8,140 bases of DNA, taken from positions 1-8,140 of the forward strand of contig JAVBLX010000145.1 in assembly GCA_031553075.1 (NCBI GenBank), in the 5' to 3' direction. The notes beneath the pieces were generated by a model. The model ran no database searches, was not told the origin of the DNA, and saw nothing but the letters and a program-made list of their open reading frames with translations. Shown here one piece after another: positions 5,588-8,140 of the stretch (the first letter of the stretch is position 1; each line of letters begins with the position of its first letter). The translations under genes and the position numbers were made by a program. The DNA is from DIGJ01 sp031553075 (lineage in GTDB: Bacteria; Bacillota; Clostridia; Lachnospirales; Lachnospiraceae).

Positions 5588-6190
5588 GTGGAGAGTATCA
5601 TATTTCGCATAATGAATTTGACTGAACTATATCGTCTTGAGGAAGAAATTGAGCTGTTGTCGGATTCGCAGGAAAAAGCCGTAAGGACAGAATTAATAGA
5701 ACAGATTATGGAGAAAATCACGGATTATGATTGTCATATTCGTGATTATGCGTACAAGCAGACTGTGCAAGAAATAATTGAACGCGGGGTCTTACTTGAG
5801 CCTACTGAGAGAACAGCAATTATTTCCGCGTGGGACAGACAGTTTGATGGATTAGTTTCCTTGGCAATGAAACAGGCAGCCAAACATTATAGCAGCCAGT
5901 TTAGATGGCATCTATTCAGTTTTGATCTTTTGCCTGCTGTTCAAGGGGACGATGCTCGTCGGTCATTCAATTCTACTGAAAAGGGCGAACTGTATCTATT
6001 TTTTGATTATGCAGATGAATGTTATCAGGTAAAAAATGCTAATTTGCTTACCGCAGAGGACTTTGAGGCGCTGAGCGAATTTAGTTCTTTAAACTATGCT
6101 GATATGTATTTTTATGACCCATTGAGAAAATGGACTTACATCAAACCACATGAGGACAGTTGCGGTCCATATTTTTTCAAGGCAGATTGA
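5588..6190 (+). CDS. DUF4275 domain protein
   Basis: The C-terminal half (about 80-199, counted from the ATG at 5585) resembles DUF4275, an uncharacterised Firmicute domain. Marks are RWHLFSF (107-113), EGD-like QGDDARRSFN (120-129), LYLFFDYADECY (136-147), LTAEDF (155-160), KWTY (182-185) and HEDSCGPYFF (189-198). The first 80 residues are a helical, charged extension that may be a separate domain. No membrane segment. AGAGG (5576-5580) is 7 bases from GTG 5588 but only 4 from ATG 5585, so GTG is slightly favoured; the next ATG (5612) is a further option. It follows the broken GNAT gene by about 25 bases and probably shares its promoter. A terminator follows the stop. Function unknown; small cargo proteins of this kind are often accessory stress or immunity factors, which is inference only. 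Confidence 0.7.
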   Translation: MESIIFRIMNLTELYRLEEEIELLSDSQEKAVRTELIEQIMEKITDYDCHIRDYAYKQTVQEIIERGVLLEPTERTAIISAWDRQFDGLVSLAMKQAAKHYSSQFRWHLFSFDLLPAVQGDDARRSFNSTEKGELYLFFDYADECYQVKNANLLTAEDFEALSEFSSLNYADMYFYDPLRKWTYIKPHEDSCGPYFFKAD

Positions 6191-6214
6191 CAAAATTCAA
6201 ATTTAACAGAGTCT

Positions 6215-6254
6215 AAACAAAGCCGAGACTTTAAACAGTCACGGCTTGTTTCTA
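6215..6254 (+). terminator. Terminator after DUF4275
   Basis: AAACAA-GCCG (6215-6225, one bulged A) pairs with CGGCTTGTTT (6242-6251). An inner GACT/AGTC stem closes a 6-nt loop. The T-rich 3' arm acts as the U-tract on the plus strand. Confidence 0.7.
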
Positions 6255-6282
6255 TCTAAATATTTAAGAAAGGTAGTGTAAA

Positions 6283-6366
6283 ATGAAATTCTATAATTAT
6301 TATTTTCTCATGTTTTACCATACCTATCGTTCGTATTGGCTCATATTGAAATTCTCTTCACTCTGA
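6283..6366 (+). CDS. Short ORF, possible truncated gene start
   Basis: An ATG with a spaced ribosome site (AAAGG, 6269-6273) opens a 27-codon frame, MKFYNYYFLMFYHTYRS onward, ending at TGA 6364-6366. The aromatic, weakly basic beginning is like the start of small membrane proteins. From about codon 15 the frame overlaps the antisense end of the Mob remnant, whose stop is at 6324-6326. The simplest reading is that an old gene start was cut off when the mobilization element arrived here. It could also be chance. No function can be given. Confidence 0.35.
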   Translation: MKFYNYYFLMFYHTYRSYWLILKFSSL

Positions 6367-7223
6367 TTCTGTCCTTCTTCAAACCATTCCAGCTCTCTTG
6401 CGCTTGCCATTATGCTATCAAGCTCGTTCTTGCCGACAAACCGTTGTAATCGCTCAAAATCCTCCACTTTCTCCTGCAAATTTTCAACAGTGAAAGTCTG
6501 CTCCAGAAGCTTGTCAGTCATTCGACTAATCTGAAATTCTTGATTTGCCGTTTTTTCCCTTAACCGCGTTATCTCCTTCATTAAGTTGATGCATTTTATT
6601 GTAAGGCTTTTAACAATTTCCGTTAGCTTTTCTACCAACGGTTTTGCCTTATTATCCCGATATGCTTTAGCACTAACAAAGGCTCCGGGTTCTGGCAACT
6701 GCCACTTCTCATCCTTATCATAAGTACTTATGCTTCCTTCCATGACCGCTTTGGAGTCCATTATTTCATTAATCTCATTTTGTAGTTTCAGCTGTTTTTT
6801 CTCCAGCAGCAGATTATCGGACAAGAGCTTTTCTTTTACTTCGAGAAGATCATCATTTTCTTCAACTAGTAAATCATTCTCCTTGCGTATTTCCGCTTCC
6901 TTTCTTTTTATCTGTTCTATTTTATCCTTTACCATAGTCTGCTGACAAAGTGTATCCGCTAAAGTATCCCTATTATCATCAATTGCGATCTCTACTTTGG
7001 CGAGTTCTTTCCCACGTTCTTGTTTTTGATAATCCAAAACGCTTAAATGCTTATTATGCGTTCCCAGCTGTTTCCAATGAATGCCGTGCTGTTCCATTAC
7101 TTTTGCTAAAGACTGTTTCTCGGATTCAATCCACTGATTCCACTCGGTAGCCCCTCGTGTACCGCCTTTAAATCCCTGTTCTCCCAATGCACCCTTGAGT
7201 GATACCCTCGTATCAAGTCCACG
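6324..7223 (-). pseudogene. Pre/Mob relaxase, C-terminal fragment
   Basis: This fragment holds the last 299 residues or so of a Pre/MobV-type plasmid mobilization and recombination protein. It opens with RGLDTRVSLKGALGEQGF, continues through GGTRGATEWNQW and HLSVLDYQKQERGKEL, and then forms long coiled-coil stretches (roughly residues 55-150 and 205-260 of the fragment). The N-terminal relaxase domain, with its metal-binding histidines and catalytic residues that nick the transfer origin, is missing, so no mobilization activity is expected. Family homology begins at 7223, exactly where DUF3987 homology stops, and the frames differ. An ATG at 7289 keeps the frame open, but its 22 residues are the DUF3987 sequence read out of frame. 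The C-terminus (EENFNMSQYER) looks near-complete. No terminator for this strand is evident beyond it. Confidence 0.8.
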
Positions 7224-7512
7224 GCAAGGCGACAATAACAGTATAGAGGGAAAGGGGTTCTGTATAACCTGGTGTGCCCTCGACCGCATATTTGCCCTGC
7301 ACCGCTACAGCAAGAGTGCCTAGAGCGATAACAGCTGCCATATCGGCAGCTGTTTGGGTATGTAGCGAAACGGCATTGACATATTGCTCTATTACCGGTG
7401 GAAAGCAATGAATAGGAAAAGTAGGAAGGGCCTTATTTTCCGGTTTCAGCGGTTTTATTACGCCAAAAAAATCTTCTGGCGGCATTGTCGTGTAATATTT
7501 CGAGTTGTCCAT
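7213..7512 (-). pseudogene. DUF3987 protein, N-terminal fragment
   Basis: The first 97 residues match the start of DUF3987 proteins, large primase/helicase-like ATPases often found on mobilizable elements. Recognisable are PTFPIHCFPPVIEQYV (30-45), TQTAADMAAVIALG (52-65) and a VQGKYAVEGTPGYTEPLSLYTVIVALP stretch (71-97, quoted in part), which normally leads into the Walker-type GERKS loop. That loop and everything after it is missing: at about 7222 the sequence jumps to the Pre/Mob gene and the frame stops two codons later (TGA, 7213-7215). AAAGGA lies just upstream of the ATG at 7512. Intact members are several hundred residues long, so most of the gene is deleted together with the start of mob. 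Confidence 0.8.
7222..7223. other. Deletion junction DUF3987/Mob
   Basis: The last DUF3987 codon (Pro97, 7224-7222) and the first Mob codon (Arg, 7223-7221) share bases, so the joint is resolved to one or two nucleotides and the overlap (CG) may be microhomology. The joint is out of frame. Confidence 0.7.
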
Positions 7513-7541
7513 TCAAATCCTTTCTGTATTTATATGGTAGT

Positions 7542-7742
7542 CTAAGACATCACATTTACAAAAACCGTCCATTCCTGAGGACGGGATGAGTAATAGAGTC
7601 CAAGCCGTCGGCTGATGTTTTCGCACATTTTGGAACATACCTCCGCCTTATCCTTTTCTGACAGATTATCAAGTATCACGGTATCTCCATCTTGTAAAAT
7701 TACTTTTGAAGGTAACGCTTTAAGTTCCCTTGCATTTGCCAT
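7542..7742 (-). CDS. Small mobile-element ORF, unknown function
   Basis: A 66-residue protein I cannot assign. It starts MANARELKALPSKVIL, has an acidic stretch (DGDTVILDNLSEKDKAE) and ends with SRRLGLYYSSRPQEWTVFVN; no signal peptide or membrane helix. GGGAGG, 6 bases before the ATG, is the best ribosome site in the right half of the window. It lies 29 bases upstream of the DUF3987 start and downstream of the TTGACA promoter at 7885, so it is the first gene of the remnant operon and appears intact. Its constant position ahead of the replication-type gene suggests an element housekeeping role, as inference. Confidence 0.65.
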   Translation of the reverse strand: MANARELKALPSKVILQDGDTVILDNLSEKDKAEVCSKMCENISRRLGLYYSSRPQEWTVFVNVMS

Positions 7743-7849
7743 GTATTTCCTCCCGCAGTTTTTTCTACTATCTTATTCAATCACGTTCGCTTATGTTCTT
7801 TTATCAATGAACAGCTGATTCTGCCATGATGAGTTAATTGGAACAAACT
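7743..7849 (-). other. 5' leader of the remnant operon
   Basis: About 105 nt between the predicted start (about 7850) and the small ORF. It contains only a 7-codon ATG frame (MAESAVH) without a ribosome site, and a weak GTTC/GAAC hairpin. I see no known riboswitch or attenuator in it. Confidence 0.3.
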
Positions 7850-7857
7850 GTATGTTT

Positions 7858-7885
7858 ATAATATATTATGAAAAGAATATGTCAA
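7858..7885 (-). promoter_or_regulatory. Consensus promoter, minus strand
   Basis: TTGACA (7885-7880) and TATTAT (7863-7858) are 16 bp apart on the minus strand, close to the housekeeping sigma-A consensus. It would drive the small ORF and the DUF3987/Mob remnant. Confidence 0.75.
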
Positions 7886-7943
7886 TAGAAAAATCAACAA
7901 AACGTAGATAAATTAAAAATTAAATAAAATAATAAATAGAAAG

Positions 7944-7972
7944 TTGATGAATAATGAAAGATATGTTATACT
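7944..7972 (+). promoter_or_regulatory. Promoter of the gene at 8103
   Basis: TTGATG (7944-7949) and TATACT (7967-7972) are exactly 17 bp apart, and TG at 7964-7965 makes it an extended -10 as well. Start near 7979, giving a leader of about 124 nt with a small GGCA/TGCC hairpin (7986-7995) and a T-rich run at 8041-8058. It is back-to-back with the minus-strand promoter at 7885, the 58 bases between being very AT-rich. Confidence 0.7.
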
Positions 7973-8102
7973 GTGCTACAAAAGAGGCAAATGCCAATTT
8001 AACTAGTACACTATTGCTTAAATAATTATGAATAAAAGTATTTCCTTTTTTTCTTTTATAGCGCATAATAGAAGTATCTATATATTAAGGTGGTACATTA
8101 TT

Positions 8103-8140
8103 ATGCGAAAGAAAACGATTGATACAATACCTGTGTTATC
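8103..8140 (+). CDS. 5' end of an unknown gene, cut by the window
   Basis: ATG at 8103 follows AAGGTGG (8087-8093) at 9 bases and opens a frame MRKKTIDTIPVL that runs off the window. With the promoter at 7944-7972 this is very likely a real gene, divergent from the mobilization remnant, where such elements often carry a regulator, replication or integration gene. Twelve residues are too few to assign a family. Confidence 0.55.
   Translation, partial: MRKKTIDTIPVL

Noticed and set aside
7224..7289. ATG at 7289 as the true start of the Mob fragment
   Set aside because: The first 22 residues from it are DUF3987 coding sequence in the wrong frame and no ribosome site is present.
7106..7408. Minus-strand 100-codon frame rich in Cys, Arg and Tyr
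   Set aside because: It is an out-of-frame reading of the DUF3987/Mob fusion region.
7770..7800. Possible LexA/SOS box near GAACATAAGCGAAC upstream of the small ORF
   Set aside because: The half-sites are in direct rather than inverted orientation and do not fit the CGAAC-N4-GTTCG dyad.
1..8140. CRISPR array, tRNA or rRNA genes
   Set aside because: No regularly spaced direct repeats, tRNA-like cloverleaf or rRNA signature was seen on either strand.

Overview
The window looks like a spore-forming, low-GC Firmicute, most likely a gut-type Clostridia/Lachnospiraceae genome. The reasons are AT-rich DNA with strong AGGAGG-type ribosome binding sites, a CotJC spore-coat manganese catalase, a DUF1538/PII-like pair, 4Fe-4S electron-transfer proteins, and accessory genes (DUF6809, DUF4275, DUF3987, Pre/Mob) that are common on Firmicute mobile elements. 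Species cannot be named from the sequence.

Left part (1-4320) looks like resident chromosome. A long near-perfect palindrome (19-183), probably a MITE-like element, sits directly upstream of a two-gene plus-strand operon: a 2[4Fe-4S] ferredoxin and a short NapH/NosR-like membrane iron-sulfur protein whose start overlaps the ferredoxin stop (ATGA). A strong hairpin (1051-1099) lies between this operon and a convergent minus-strand operon. That operon encodes a duplicated DUF1538 membrane protein, probably started at a TTG at 3384, followed by a tandem PII-like protein, also started at TTG. The pair looks like an uncharacterised membrane transporter or channel with a PII-type regulator. Upstream of it (3631-3734, minus strand) is a compact promoter - hairpin - intrinsic terminator unit that could be a roughly 70-nt small RNA or a leader.

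At about 4317-4320 the chromosome-like sequence breaks. The 3' three-quarters or more of cotJC is intact, with all expected Mn ligands, but its normal 5' end is replaced by unrelated sequence. From there to the right edge everything is accessory: a DUF6809 gene and a small unknown gene ending in a perfect 14-bp terminator; a GNAT acetyltransferase broken by one in-frame stop; a DUF4275-domain protein; a truncated plus-strand ORF start; and a decayed mobilizable element on the minus strand. That element consists of a small ORF, the N-terminal part of a DUF3987 protein, and the C-terminal part of a Pre/Mob relaxase, with the last two fused out of frame at about 7222. A divergent promoter region (7858-7972) drives this remnant leftward and, to the right, a gene that starts at 8103 and leaves the window.

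The most interesting possibilities are the interrupted cotJC (insertion scar, or a skin-like intervening element whose other end is off-window), the DUF1538/PII operon, the unassigned small-RNA-like unit, and the leader-position palindrome.
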